NCBI GenBank assembly: GCA_047635375.1
Contig: JBLIKP010000014.1
Span: 1 to 33,376 of the forward strand
DNA length: 33,376 nucleotides
Origin: JBLIKP01 sp047635375
GTDB taxonomy: Bacteria; Bacteroidota; Bacteroidia; Sphingobacteriales; Sphingobacteriaceae
Reading direction: 5' to 3'
This document shows, piece after piece, positions 1 to 8,978 of the stretch. Position 1 is the first letter of the stretch. Each line of letters opens with the position of its first letter. The notes beneath the pieces were generated by a model, which was not told the origin of the DNA, searched no databases, and saw only the letters and a list, made by a program, of their open reading frames with translations. Made by a program: the position numbers and the translations under genes.

Positions 1-7
1 TATTTCT

Positions 8-15
8 TAACTTTG
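8..15 (+). promoter_or_regulatory. Bacteroidota -7 promoter element upstream of gcvP
   Basis: TAACTTTG is an exact match to the Bacteroidota housekeeping -7 consensus TAnnTTTG, 50 bases before the gcvP start. The -33 TTG would lie off the left edge, so only half of the promoter can be seen. No glycine riboswitch fold is evident in the short leader that follows. Confidence 0.6.
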
Positions 16-64
16 CAACTCCTAAAGATTAGGAACATAAATCATATTTACTCCATTTTCATCG

Positions 65-2953
65 ATGAAAATAAATATCAAACAAGAGCAATTCCAAAGC
101 CGTCATTTAGGGCCAGATCAGTCTGAAATTGACGTAATGTTAAAGACCGTAGGCGTACCCTCGGTCGACGAATTGATTGAACAAACAATCCCCAACAAAA
201 TCCGCCTTGAAAAAGACATGGATTTACCTGAGGCATTTTCAGAATTCGATTACCTACGTCGCTTACGTGGAGTAGCTGAAAAAAATGAAGTTTTCCGCAC
301 CTATATGGGGTTGGGATATTACGACACCATCACGCCAAATGTGATTCTACGTAACGTCTTTGAAAATCCAGGATGGTACACGCCCTACACTCCTTACCAG
401 GCCGAAATCGCTCAAGGTCGTCTTGAAGCTTCACTTAACTACCAAACTATGGTAAGCGATTTAACTGGATTAGAAATTGCAAATTCTTCCCTTTTAGATG
501 AAGCTACCGCTGCCGCTGAGGCAATGGCCATGCTTTATGCTAAGAGAAAAAATAAATTGTCTGACACATTCTTCGTTTCGGAGCAGGTGTATGACCAAAC
601 TTTTGACGTACTAAACACCCGTGCCGAGCCTCTTGGCATTAAGGTTGTCGTTGGAAATCCAGCCAAAATCGACGTTGGCGCTGAGGTGTTTGCAGTTCTT
701 TTACAATACCCTGGTGAGTCTGGAACAATCAACAACTTCCGCGAATTAGCGAAAACCATCAAGGACAAAGAAATTTTCCTTTGCGTGGCCGCAGACTTGA
801 TGAGCCTTGTGCTTTTAACCCCTCCAGGGGAGCTTGGCGCCGATGTAGCCATTGGTACCACACAACGTTTCGGTATTCCATTAGGTTATGGTGGTCCTCA
901 TGCGGCATATTTCGCAACACGCGAAGAGTTCAAGCGTCAGATCCCTGGTCGTATTATCGGTGTTTCTGAAGATTCAAATGGAAATCGTGCACTTCGTATG
1001 GCGCTCCAAACACGTGAGCAGCACATCCGTCGCGACAAGGCGACGTCAAACATTTGTACGGCCCAAGCCTTGCTTGCAAACATGGCTGGTTTTTACGCAG
1101 TTTACCACGGTCCTAAAGGCCTACGCCAAATTGCTGAGCGTATCCATGGAATGACCCTTGCCTTAAACAAAGGGCTTGAAATGCTTGGAATGCTTCAAGA
1201 AAATGCCGTTTTCTTTGACACCCTAAAAATTAATCTTAAAGATTCAGGCTTAAACAATGCCCAAGTTAGGGCTGCCGCCGAAGAGCAAAAAATTAACTTC
1301 CGCTATTTTGGAAAGCACTTCATTGGAATCTCACTTGACGAAACCACACACAAAAGCGATGTGATTGACATCCTTAACGTTTTTGGTTCGTTAACCCGTA
1401 AAATGGCTCCACCACGTGGACTGTTTGACGATTTAGAATCGGTAATTCCTGCTGAGCTACTACGTAGTGACGAGATTTTAACTCACCCAGTCTTTAACAG
1501 TCATCATTCAGAAACTGAAATGATGCGCTACTTAAAGCAACTTGAAAACAAAGATCTTGGGCTTAACACCTCAATGATTTCTTTGGGTTCTTGTACTATG
1601 AAACTTAACGCTGCCGCTGAAATGATTCCGGTGAGCTGGACTGAATTCAGCAAGCTTCACCCCTTCGTTCCTGCTGAGCAAGCGCAAGGTTATGCACAAG
1701 TATTCGCCGAATTAGAACACGCCCTTTGCCAGGTTACTGGTTTTGATGCTGTTTCTCTTCAGCCAAACGCAGGTGCTCAAGGTGAATATACCGGACTATT
1801 AGTTATTCGCGCTTACCTTCACGACAAAGGAGAAACACAGCGTAATGTGGTGCTTATTCCTTCTTCCGCCCACGGGACAAACCCTGCTTCTGCTGTAATG
1901 GCGGGAATGAAAGTGGTTGTAATTGCCTGTGACGATAAAGGAAACATCGACATGGACGATCTTAAGTCCAAATGTGAAGCCAATAAAGACGTTCTTGCTG
2001 CACTTATGATCACTTACCCTTCTACGCATGGGGTATTTGAAGAATCTGTGTTGGACGTGTGTAACATGATCCACGAATACGGCGGACAAGTTTACATGGA
2101 CGGTGCAAATATGAACGCACAAGTTGGATTAACCAGCCCAGGAAACATTGGCGCCGATGTGTGTCACTTAAATCTTCACAAAACATTCTGTATCCCTCAC
2201 GGGGGTGGCGGACCAGGGATGGGACCAATTGGAGTTGCAAAACACCTTTCTCCGTTTTTACCGGGACACAAGTTTGTAAAAACTGGCGGACAACGTGCGA
2301 TTTCTGCAGTTTCTGCAGCACCTTTCAGCTCAGCAAGTATTCTATTGATTTCTCATGCCTACATTCAAATGATGGGTAATGAAGGATTAAAAGAAGCTAC
2401 ACGTATGGCTATTCTTAATGCAAACTACATGGCTTGCCGTTTAGAAGAACACTACGACATCCTTTACAAAGGAAGCAAAGGAAGAGTTGCGCACGAAATG
2501 ATTGTCGACTGCCGTGGATTCAAAAAACACGGAATTGAAGTAGAAGATATCGCCAAGCGATTACTTGATTATGGCTTCCATGCGCCTACTGTATCATTCC
2601 CTGTTGCCGGAACATTAATGATTGAACCTACCGAAAGTGAAAGCTTAGAGGAGATCGACCGTTTCTGCGATGCTTTAATTCACATCAGAAAAGAAGTAGA
2701 GGAAATCATTCAAGGAAAAGCCGACAGCGTAAACAATGTGCTTAAAAACGCTCCTCACGTAATGGCACTAATCACCGCCGACTCGTGGGACTTCCCTTAC
2801 AGCCGTAAAGCTGCAGCCTTCCCATTACCGTGGGTAGCTGCCACCAAATTCTGGCCATCAGTGGGTAGAGCAAACAACACCTTAGGCGATAGGAACCTAA
2901 TCTGTACTTGTCCTCCTTTAGAATCCTACATGGAAGAAGCGCCAACGGCGTAA
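65..2953 (+). CDS. gcvP: Glycine dehydrogenase (decarboxylating), P-protein of the glycine cleavage system
   Basis: This pyridoxal-phosphate enzyme decarboxylates glycine and passes the aminomethyl group to the lipoyl arm of the H-protein in the cytoplasm. The 962-residue length is that of the fused single-chain P-protein, in which the two halves (GcvPA-like, then GcvPB-like) are joined. It opens with the family motif RHLGP near residue 14. The PLP lysine is K706 within LHKTFCIPHGGGGPG. The second half has the SLGSCTMKLNAAAEM and SSAHGTNPASA segments. The ATG at 65 is 50 bases downstream of an exact -7 element, and a strong terminator follows the stop, so it appears monocistronic. The lipoyl cofactor of its partner H-protein would depend on lipA, which is also in this window (25583-26470). 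Confidence 0.98.
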   Translation: MKINIKQEQFQSRHLGPDQSEIDVMLKTVGVPSVDELIEQTIPNKIRLEKDMDLPEAFSEFDYLRRLRGVAEKNEVFRTYMGLGYYDTITPNVILRNVFENPGWYTPYTPYQAEIAQGRLEASLNYQTMVSDLTGLEIANSSLLDEATAAAEAMAMLYAKRKNKLSDTFFVSEQVYDQTFDVLNTRAEPLGIKVVVGNPAKIDVGAEVFAVLLQYPGESGTINNFRELAKTIKDKEIFLCVAADLMSLVLLTPPGELGADVAIGTTQRFGIPLGYGGPHAAYFATREEFKRQIPGRIIGVSEDSNGNRALRMALQTREQHIRRDKATSNICTAQALLANMAGFYAVYHGPKGLRQIAERIHGMTLALNKGLEMLGMLQENAVFFDTLKINLKDSGLNNAQVRAAAEEQKINFRYFGKHFIGISLDETTHKSDVIDILNVFGSLTRKMAPPRGLFDDLESVIPAELLRSDEILTHPVFNSHHSETEMMRYLKQLENKDLGLNTSMISLGSCTMKLNAAAEMIPVSWTEFSKLHPFVPAEQAQGYAQVFAELEHALCQVTGFDAVSLQPNAGAQGEYTGLLVIRAYLHDKGETQRNVVLIPSSAHGTNPASAVMAGMKVVVIACDDKGNIDMDDLKSKCEANKDVLAALMITYPSTHGVFEESVLDVCNMIHEYGGQVYMDGANMNAQVGLTSPGNIGADVCHLNLHKTFCIPHGGGGPGMGPIGVAKHLSPFLPGHKFVKTGGQRAISAVSAAPFSSASILLISHAYIQMMGNEGLKEATRMAILNANYMACRLEEHYDILYKGSKGRVAHEMIVDCRGFKKHGIEVEDIAKRLLDYGFHAPTVSFPVAGTLMIEPTESESLEEIDRFCDALIHIRKEVEEIIQGKADSVNNVLKNAPHVMALITADSWDFPYSRKAAAFPLPWVAATKFWPSVGRANNTLGDRNLICTCPPLESYMEEAPTA

Positions 2954-2970
2954 CTTTCCAGTAAAAGAAA

Positions 2971-3006
2971 AAAAGCCCGATTCGTGAGAATTGGGCTTTT
3001 TTTTTA
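2971..3006 (+). terminator. Rho-independent terminator after gcvP
   Basis: AAAGCCCgATTC and GAATtGGGCTTT form a stem around a short GTGA loop, followed by a run of nine or more T. It begins about 18 bases after the gcvP stop. Confidence 0.9.
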
Positions 3007-3085
3007 TACAGACCCGTTTAATTGATTTTTGTAAAATCGGGAAGAATCGGTAAATTAAACTTTACTGCTCCTCAATTTTAATAAT

Positions 3086-3580
3086 ATGAAAATGCAAAAA
3101 ATAATTATTGGGTTTGTTTTATGTTTCACCTTTTTTTCATCTGAAGGCTACACTCAGGAGAGTCTCTATAAAACTCACACACAGGATAACTCTAGATATT
3201 TAGTGCATAAGGTTTTCAACAGGTTAGGATGCTTTATTTTTGATTTTTCAACAGCACCCATATTTGTAACAATTGATAAGCCGGGTGAAAATTTAGAATG
3301 GATAAAAATGGATTATTACGGAAATCCAATAGTTACGTTTATCGACAGGGACAGTATTTGTAATAATTCACCTGATCAATTTCATAATTGTATGGAAATT
3401 TGGCAAAATGTGGAGGATCAAAAAAATAATTTGTATTGGTTTAGATATACCAATTGGAAAATTAGCGAGGGAAGATTTTCTTTAGATGAGAGGGATGGGA
3501 AAATTCTTATTACCGACGTTAAGGCAATAAAATTCCCGCCTACCTTTGCTCATCCAAAGGATTACGCAATTGGTGAATAA
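3086..3580 (+). CDS. Secreted protein of unknown function (orphan, A/T-rich)
   Basis: I do not recognise this 164-residue protein. The first 23 or so residues are a plausible Sec signal peptide: MKMQK, a hydrophobic stretch IIIGFVLCFTFF, then SSEGYTQ with possible cleavage before QES. There is no lipobox cysteine. The mature part is rich in aromatic residues and N/D, with four cysteines (two of them in the mature region around residues 91-102), and shows no repeat or membrane segment. It stands alone between the gcvP terminator and recJ. It is noticeably more A/T-rich than its neighbours, with codons such as aat, aaa and ttt dominating, which is compatible with lateral acquisition. The start could be either Met 1 or Met 3. 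A weak terminator-like hairpin follows the stop. Confidence 0.75.
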   Translation: MKMQKIIIGFVLCFTFFSSEGYTQESLYKTHTQDNSRYLVHKVFNRLGCFIFDFSTAPIFVTIDKPGENLEWIKMDYYGNPIVTFIDRDSICNNSPDQFHNCMEIWQNVEDQKNNLYWFRYTNWKISEGRFSLDERDGKILITDVKAIKFPPTFAHPKDYAIGE

Positions 3581-3601
3581 AACCAAATGACTCTAAAAAG
3601 C

Positions 3602-3627
3602 AAATAAGCTCCAATTGGAGATTATTT
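3602..3627 (+). terminator. Weak terminator-like hairpin after the orphan secreted protein
   Basis: The perfect palindrome CTCCAATTGGAG (3609-3620) is flanked by AAATAA and TTATTT arms with one mismatched pair. This makes an extended stem with an AATT loop and a T-rich 3' side. It lies about 20 bases after the stop of the upstream gene. The stem is short in G/C, so it may be only a partial terminator. Confidence 0.45.
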
Positions 3628-3803
3628 ATTTAATTGGATAATTCATATTAGGCGAAATATTTTTCATAATACCATGTAGTTTATCCTAACTCCTCAGGCA
3701 AATTCCCATTTCTTATTAAAACCATGAATCCAATTTATTTTATCCTCCTTTAAAATCTTCAATATCCACGTGGCTTTATAAATTATATCCCTCGATATTT
3801 TCT

Positions 3804-3811
3804 TATCTTTA
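3804..3811 (+). promoter_or_regulatory. Possible -7 element upstream of recJ
   Basis: TATCTTTA matches 7 of 8 positions of TAnnTTTG and sits 25 bases before the recJ ATG. No convincing TTG -33 element is seen at the right spacing, so this is tentative. Confidence 0.35.
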
Positions 3812-3836
3812 ACATACTTACTCAATCTAGAACATC

Positions 3837-5540
3837 ATGGAAAAACGTTGGATTCCTGTGGCGACGCCACCCGAGGAAATCGTCTCTCATTTATCTTCGG
3901 CAATCAATACTCCTAAGTCAATTTCCACCATTCTTGCACAACGCGGAATCACGAATTTCGATGAGGCACGCGATTTTTTTAGGCCTGAATGGTCTCAACT
4001 TCACGACCCTTTTTTAATGAAAGGCATGGACTTGGCAATCGAGCGGATTGAGAAAGCATTAGAGGAGGGTGAGAAAATCATGATTTACGGAGATTACGAT
4101 GTAGATGGCACCACTTCTGTTGCGCTTACCTACTCGTTTTTCAGTGAGTATTCTGAGAATTTAATCTATTACATCCCCGACCGTTACGAAGAAGGTTACG
4201 GTATAAGTTTTCAAGGGATTGATGTGGCTTCCGCCGAAGAGTGTAAATTAATTATCGCCCTTGATTGCGGAATCCGAGCGGTCGACAAAGTAGAGTACGC
4301 CACAAAAAAAGGAATAGATTTCATCATCTGCGATCACCACCTTCCAGGAAAAAAAATCCCCGAAGCAATAGCAGTGCTTGACCCAAAACAGTCAGACTGT
4401 CCCTACCCTTACAAAGAACTTTCAGGATGTGGTATTGGCTTTAAGCTTTGTCAGGCTTTCGTTCAAAAAAACGGATTGGACGAAGAATGTCTGCACCCAC
4501 TTTTGGACCTTTGCGCAGTAAGCATCGCCTCTGACATTGTTCCCATCACAGGAGAAAACCGCACCCTGGCTTTTTTCGGCCTTGACCGCATAAATAAATC
4601 ACCACGTGAAGGGCTAAAATCACTTACCTCCCTCGCTAGTGCCGATTATTCAACCTTCACCATTACCGATTTAGTGTTTAAAATCGGTCCACGCATAAAC
4701 GCCGCAGGAAGATTAAAACATGCCAAACATGCTGTGGAAGTGCTTTTGGGTGAAAATCAGGAAGAAATTAGGGAGACTAGCCTTCTAATAAATAAGGCCA
4801 ACGAAGAACGAAAAACCATTGACCAAGACATCACGGCCGAAGCCTTGAAAATGATTTTGGAAGATGAAGTGTATAAGTCACGCAAGTCCACCGTAGTCTA
4901 CCAACCCGAATGGCACAAGGGAGTTGTGGGGATTGTAGCATCAAGAATTCTTGAGCACCGTTACTGCCCTACTATTGTGCTTACAAAAAGTAAGGATGTG
5001 ATTACTGGGTCGGCGCGAAGTGTGAAGGATTTTGACATTCATCATGCGATTGATTCTTGCGGACATCTATTAACAAACTACGGCGGACATAAATACGCGG
5101 CTGGTTTAACCATGGAGGAAGAGAATCTTGAAGAATTCATCAACGCCTTTGAAAATCATGTCGCTTCAAACATTACAGACGAGCAGCTGATTTTAAAAAT
5201 TGATTACGACATTGAAATTGAGCTAGACGAAATAAACCCAAAATTCTTCAGCGTATTAAAACAAATAGCGCCTTTTGGGCCAGAGAATATGAATCCAGTT
5301 TTTGTCGCGCGAGATGTGTCGTGTAAATTTGAACCACGTCTTTTAAAGGAAAAACATCTCAAATTAATGGTCCATCAGGATGGTGAAAATAGTTTTGATG
5401 CCATCGGTTTTGGGATGGGAATTTTTCATGAGGATACCCGCCAAGGAAAACCGTTTGACATCTGCTTCCAACTGGAGGAAAATCACTTCAGAGGGAAGAC
5501 CACCATTCAATTAAATTTAAGGGATATTAAAATAAAATAG
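3837..5540 (+). CDS. recJ: Single-stranded-DNA-specific exonuclease RecJ
   Basis: RecJ degrades single-stranded DNA 5' to 3' in recombinational and mismatch repair. The 567 residues carry the DHH phosphoesterase motifs in order: YGDYDVDG (84-91), DCG (143-145), the DHH signature in ICDHHLPG (166-168) and GPRINAAGRL (284-293). The DHHA1 part follows, with GVVGIVASRI (362-371), GSARS (391-395) and GGHKYAAG (416-423), then a C-terminal OB-like region. The length is normal for the Bacteroidota form. An 18-base inverted repeat (GCTAAT-ATTGGC-ATTAGC, 5542-5559) follows the stop directly but lacks a T tract, so read-through into lptB is possible. Confidence 0.97.
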   Translation: MEKRWIPVATPPEEIVSHLSSAINTPKSISTILAQRGITNFDEARDFFRPEWSQLHDPFLMKGMDLAIERIEKALEEGEKIMIYGDYDVDGTTSVALTYSFFSEYSENLIYYIPDRYEEGYGISFQGIDVASAEECKLIIALDCGIRAVDKVEYATKKGIDFIICDHHLPGKKIPEAIAVLDPKQSDCPYPYKELSGCGIGFKLCQAFVQKNGLDEECLHPLLDLCAVSIASDIVPITGENRTLAFFGLDRINKSPREGLKSLTSLASADYSTFTITDLVFKIGPRINAAGRLKHAKHAVEVLLGENQEEIRETSLLINKANEERKTIDQDITAEALKMILEDEVYKSRKSTVVYQPEWHKGVVGIVASRILEHRYCPTIVLTKSKDVITGSARSVKDFDIHHAIDSCGHLLTNYGGHKYAAGLTMEEENLEEFINAFENHVASNITDEQLILKIDYDIEIELDEINPKFFSVLKQIAPFGPENMNPVFVARDVSCKFEPRLLKEKHLKLMVHQDGENSFDAIGFGMGIFHEDTRQGKPFDICFQLEENHFRGKTTIQLNLRDIKIK

Positions 5541-5541
5541 C

Positions 5542-5559
5542 GCTAATATTGGCATTAGC
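5542..5559 (+). other. Short inverted repeat between recJ and lptB
   Basis: GCTAAT and ATTAGC form a six-base-pair stem around ATTGGC immediately after the recJ stop codon. With no following T run, its role (weak terminator, mRNA end protection or none) cannot be decided from sequence. Confidence 0.4.
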
Positions 5560-5579
5560 ATTAAATCCATAATAATTAC

Positions 5580-5587
5580 AATCTTTG
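5580..5587 (+). promoter_or_regulatory. Possible -7 element upstream of lptB
   Basis: AATCTTTG matches 7 of 8 positions of TAnnTTTG and ends 6 bases before the lptB ATG at 5594. The nearest upstream TTG gives a spacer of 28, which is long, so confidence is low. If this element is used, the mRNA would have almost no leader. Confidence 0.3.
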
Positions 5588-5593
5588 CACCTC

Positions 5594-6343
5594 ATGGAAA
5601 AACCAAAAGTATCTATCCTTCGCGCCGAGTCATTGCTAAAGCGGTACAAAAAACGTACGGTTGTAAAAGAGGTTTCTTTTGAAGTGAAACAAGGTGAAAT
5701 TGTGGGTCTTTTGGGACCAAACGGCGCCGGGAAAACCACGTCTTTTTACATGATTGTTGGTTTAATCAAGCCCAACGAAGGTAAAGTTTACCTTAACGAT
5801 CGCGAGATTTCTCAAGAGCCCATGTATCGCAGGGCGAAAATGGGAATCGGTTATTTGGCTCAAGAAGCTTCAGTTTTCAGAAAGCTAAGCGTGGAAGATA
5901 ATATTCTTGCCGTGCTTGAAATGACCAAAAAAACCAAGGCAGAACAAAAAGAAAAACTGGAGTCTTTACTTGAGGAATTCAGCTTGACGCATATCCGTAA
6001 AAGCCGTGGTGACTTACTTTCTGGTGGTGAACGCCGCAGAACAGAAATCGCTCGGGCATTAGCCGTAGATCCAGATTTCATTCTCTTGGATGAACCTTTC
6101 GCAGGAGTTGACCCCATTGCAGTTGAAGAAATTCAAACCATCGTAGCCAAGCTAAAAACACAAAACATAGGAATATTAATTACTGACCATAACGTCCAAG
6201 AAACATTAAGCATCACCGACAGAGCCTACCTTCTTTTCGAAGGCGCTATCTTAAAGTCAGGAACGGCAGAGGAGCTTGCCGCCGATGAGCAAGTGCGAAA
6301 AGTGTACCTTGGAAAAAACTTCGAACTCAGAAAAAAAGTATAA
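5594..6343 (+). CDS. lptB: LPS export ABC transporter ATP-binding protein LptB
   Basis: This cytoplasmic ATPase powers lipopolysaccharide extraction from the inner membrane by the LptBFG complex. Over 249 residues from the ATG at 5594 it has Walker A GPNGAGKTT (41-49), the ABC signature LSGGERRR (142-149), Walker B ILLDEP (163-168) and the H-loop histidine in ITDHNVQE (H199). The LptB hallmark segments GIGYLAQEASVFRKLSVEDN and PFAGVDPIAVEEIQ are present. A TTG three codons upstream also opens the frame, but it overlaps the TTTG of a candidate -7 element, so the ATG is preferred. None of the partners lptF, lptG, lptA or lptC is in this window. Confidence 0.96.
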   Translation: MEKPKVSILRAESLLKRYKKRTVVKEVSFEVKQGEIVGLLGPNGAGKTTSFYMIVGLIKPNEGKVYLNDREISQEPMYRRAKMGIGYLAQEASVFRKLSVEDNILAVLEMTKKTKAEQKEKLESLLEEFSLTHIRKSRGDLLSGGERRRTEIARALAVDPDFILLDEPFAGVDPIAVEEIQTIVAKLKTQNIGILITDHNVQETLSITDRAYLLFEGAILKSGTAEELAADEQVRKVYLGKNFELRKKV

Positions 6344-6397
6344 AACATTCATCCCTAAATATTTTTTTTAATTTTATCTTCGAACTAAACCCTCAAA

Positions 6398-7912
6398 ATG
6401 AAAGTTATTGGCTCCATACTTACCTGGGTCATGAAAAAGCGAATCCACCAGATTGAGCTTTTCATGAAACACCCGCATGAAGTGCAAGAGGAGTGGAGGA
6501 GAAAACTTTTAAACACAGCGAGAAACACTGAAATCGGGAAGAAATACGATTTTGAAAGTATAACCTCTGAGGAAGAATTTAAAAGTAGGGTTCCCGTTCA
6601 GAATTACGATCAGATTAAAGATTACATAGACCGCCTTTTAAAAGGCGAACAAAATCTGCTTTGGCCATCAGAAGTAAAATGGTTCGCCAAGTCCAGCGGA
6701 ACCACCAGCGACAAAAGCAAGTTTATCCCTGTAACCCAGGAAGCACTTGAAGAATGTCATTTCAAAGGCGGTAAAGACATGCTCAGCATCTTTTGCAACA
6801 ACCGCCCCGACAACCAAATATTTTCAGGAAAAGCCCTTATGATGGGCGGAAGCAACACGGTCAACCAAATGAACCCCGACAGTTTCTACGGGGACTTATC
6901 GGCGGTGATAATGAAGAACCTGCCCTTCTGGGCTGACATGCTGCGAACTCCAGAAAAGAAAGTCGCCTTAATGGAAGATTGGGAAGAGAAAATTGACCGG
7001 ATGGCCAAAGAGGTGGCGAAGGAAGACGTGACCAATATTTCAGGAATCCCCACTTGGACCATGGTCCTTGCCCGAAGGATTCTTGAAGACCACAAAACTG
7101 ATAATCTGCTAGACATTTGGCCGAATCTGGAGCTTTATCTGCACGGAGCAGTGAGCTTCAAGCCATACCGTGAGCAGTTTAAGTCCATTATCCCTTCAGA
7201 TAAAATGTACTATCTAGAGACATACAATGCTTCGGAAGGATTTTTCGGGATTCAAGATTTCCCGAACAGTGAAGAGTTGCTGCTGATGTTGGATTACGGA
7301 ATTTACTACGAATTTATTCCCATCGACCAAGCAGAAGAAGCTTTCCCCACTTCGTATAATCTTTCCCAAGTGGAATTGAACACCAATTATGTGATTGTTA
7401 TTACTACCAATGCTGGGCTTTGGCGCTACAGAATTGGAGACACCATAAAGTTCACGAATTTAAACCCGTACCGTATCCAAATAAGCGGGCGCACCAAGCA
7501 TTTTATCAATGCCTTTGGTGAAGAATTGATTATCGATAATGCAGAGCAGGCACTTAGAAAGGCTTGCTCCGAAACTGGTGCCGTGATTAAGGATTATACG
7601 GCTGGGCCGGTGTATTTCAGTGAAGAAGGTGCAAAAGGCTGCCACGAATGGTTGATAGAATTCGTTACCGAGCCAAAAAATCTGGAACGCTTTACTGAAA
7701 TATTAGACCAAGGTCTTAAAGCCTCTAACACCGATTATCACGGGAAACGCAAAAAGGACATGGCGTTAACCATGCCTAAGGTGCACTCAGTGCCCAAGGA
7801 TACTTTTTACAATTGGTTAAAATCACGAGGAAAATTAGGCGGGCAGCATAAGGTGCCAAGGCTCGCCAACGACCGCAAATACCTTGACCCGATTTTGGAC
7901 TTAATCAAATAG
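6398..7912 (+). CDS. GH3-family adenylating enzyme (acyl-amide synthetase-like)
   Basis: GH3 proteins belong to the adenylate-forming (ANL) superfamily. The plant members join amino acids to auxin or jasmonate, while bacterial members are mostly uncharacterised. The 504 residues contain the phosphate-binding loop SSGTTSDKSK (99-108), the YLETYNASEGFFGIQ segment near residue 275 and WRYRIGDTIKF near residue 350. These correspond to the three ATP/AMP-binding motifs of the family. The C-terminal domain contains FGEELIIDNAE and KKDMALTMPKVHSV. No signal peptide is visible, so it should be cytoplasmic. It lies 54 bases after lptB and converges on terC with only 3 bases between stop codons. Its acyl and amine substrates cannot be told from sequence. 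Confidence 0.88.
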   Translation: MKVIGSILTWVMKKRIHQIELFMKHPHEVQEEWRRKLLNTARNTEIGKKYDFESITSEEEFKSRVPVQNYDQIKDYIDRLLKGEQNLLWPSEVKWFAKSSGTTSDKSKFIPVTQEALEECHFKGGKDMLSIFCNNRPDNQIFSGKALMMGGSNTVNQMNPDSFYGDLSAVIMKNLPFWADMLRTPEKKVALMEDWEEKIDRMAKEVAKEDVTNISGIPTWTMVLARRILEDHKTDNLLDIWPNLELYLHGAVSFKPYREQFKSIIPSDKMYYLETYNASEGFFGIQDFPNSEELLLMLDYGIYYEFIPIDQAEEAFPTSYNLSQVELNTNYVIVITTNAGLWRYRIGDTIKFTNLNPYRIQISGRTKHFINAFGEELIIDNAEQALRKACSETGAVIKDYTAGPVYFSEEGAKGCHEWLIEFVTEPKNLERFTEILDQGLKASNTDYHGKRKKDMALTMPKVHSVPKDTFYNWLKSRGKLGGQHKVPRLANDRKYLDPILDLIK

Positions 7913-7915
7913 AAA

Positions 7916-8971
7916 TTATTCGCTTACTTTTTCCTTCTCAGGAAATAGAATACTTGCCAATACACTTCCTCCCAAGATTGCCACGATCACGTACAAACTA
8001 TGTGCCGTTGTGAATCCCCAATCGTTTAATAAATGATGGGCAAGCATTTTCACACCAATGAAAATTAACAACACCGCCAACCCGATTTTTAGGAAACGGA
8101 ATTTGTGAATTACATTCATGAGCAAAAAAAACAAGGATCTTAAACCAAGAATAGCAAAGATGTTTGAGAAGAAAACGATATAAGGGTCTTTAGTCACCCC
8201 GAAAATCGCAGGAATAGAATCAACTGCGAAAATTAAGTCGGTGAATTCTACCACAAGTAATACCAGAAATAATGGCGTAACAAATCGTTTCCCATTTTCA
8301 ACCACAAAGAAAGCGCCGTCCTTAGCCGTTTTCGAGACGGATAAATACTTAGATGCAAACTTAACCACAGGATGATTATCAGGATCCACCTTATCCGCCG
8401 CATTACGCTTGACATACATCATTACGCCCGAATACACCAAGAACAGTCCAAACAGGTACAAAATCCACTCAAAACGGGTAATTAAGGCCGCCCCTAGGAA
8501 GATGAACAGGAATCTAAACACAACAGCTCCTAAAATTCCCCAGAAAAGGATTTTATGGAAGTATTTTTCATTCACTCCAAAAGCGCCAAATACAAGAACT
8601 ATTACAAAGATGTTATCTATGCTCAGCGAATACTCAAGAAGATATCCCGTGAGGTATTCAATACCAATAGCTTTTTGATAATTTGCTAAGGATTCTGAAA
8701 GTGAAAGAATATTTATATTGAACTCATGTCCGAATTCCTTTTTTATGTTGTGCAGATCCACGAAAGAGGTCACATCGTGAATTAAGTAGCCATATTGAGT
8801 AATGAAAAAATAGAATCCCATAGCAAGGGCAACCCAAACCGAGGTCCATCCTGCAGCTTCCTTAAACTTCACCACATGATTTTCCTTACTAAATACACCA
8901 AGATCTAATGCTAACATAAGCACGATCATCAGCGTAAAACAAGTGAAAAATATCACTTCAGCACTGAACAT
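7916..8971 (-). CDS. TerC/Alx-family integral membrane protein
   Basis: This 351-residue inner-membrane protein has about nine hydrophobic segments. It carries the two acidic family signatures EYSLSIDNIFVIVLVFG (around residue 112) and EFTDLIFAVDSIPAIFG (around residue 240). TerC/Alx proteins are linked to tellurium resistance, pH response and, for several members, manganese export. The buried Asp residues are thought to bind metal. It starts 7 bases after the polyprenyl synthase stop, so the two are probably co-transcribed. No manganese (yybP-ykoY) riboswitch can sit in that gap. The name terC or alx would be family-level only. Confidence 0.93.
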   Translation of the reverse strand: MFSAEVIFFTCFTLMIVLMLALDLGVFSKENHVVKFKEAAGWTSVWVALAMGFYFFITQYGYLIHDVTSFVDLHNIKKEFGHEFNINILSLSESLANYQKAIGIEYLTGYLLEYSLSIDNIFVIVLVFGAFGVNEKYFHKILFWGILGAVVFRFLFIFLGAALITRFEWILYLFGLFLVYSGVMMYVKRNAADKVDPDNHPVVKFASKYLSVSKTAKDGAFFVVENGKRFVTPLFLVLLVVEFTDLIFAVDSIPAIFGVTKDPYIVFFSNIFAILGLRSLFFLLMNVIHKFRFLKIGLAVLLIFIGVKMLAHHLLNDWGFTTAHSLYVIVAILGGSVLASILFPEKEKVSE

Positions 8972-8978
8972 AGAATTC

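Noticed and set aside
16..64. Possible glycine riboswitch before gcvP
   Set aside because: Only about 50 bases of leader exist after the -7 element, too short for a glycine aptamer, and no conserved aptamer bases are seen.
1799..2122. Long antisense frame within gcvP
   Set aside because: Codon pattern is a shadow of the strongly supported gcvP frame; no start context or family features.
3694..3825. Minus-strand open frame of 43 codons (TTG start) before recJ
   Set aside because: It has no ATG, continues into the antisense of recJ, and overlaps the candidate recJ promoter. It may be a gene remnant but is not supported as a gene, so it is mentioned only in the island finding.
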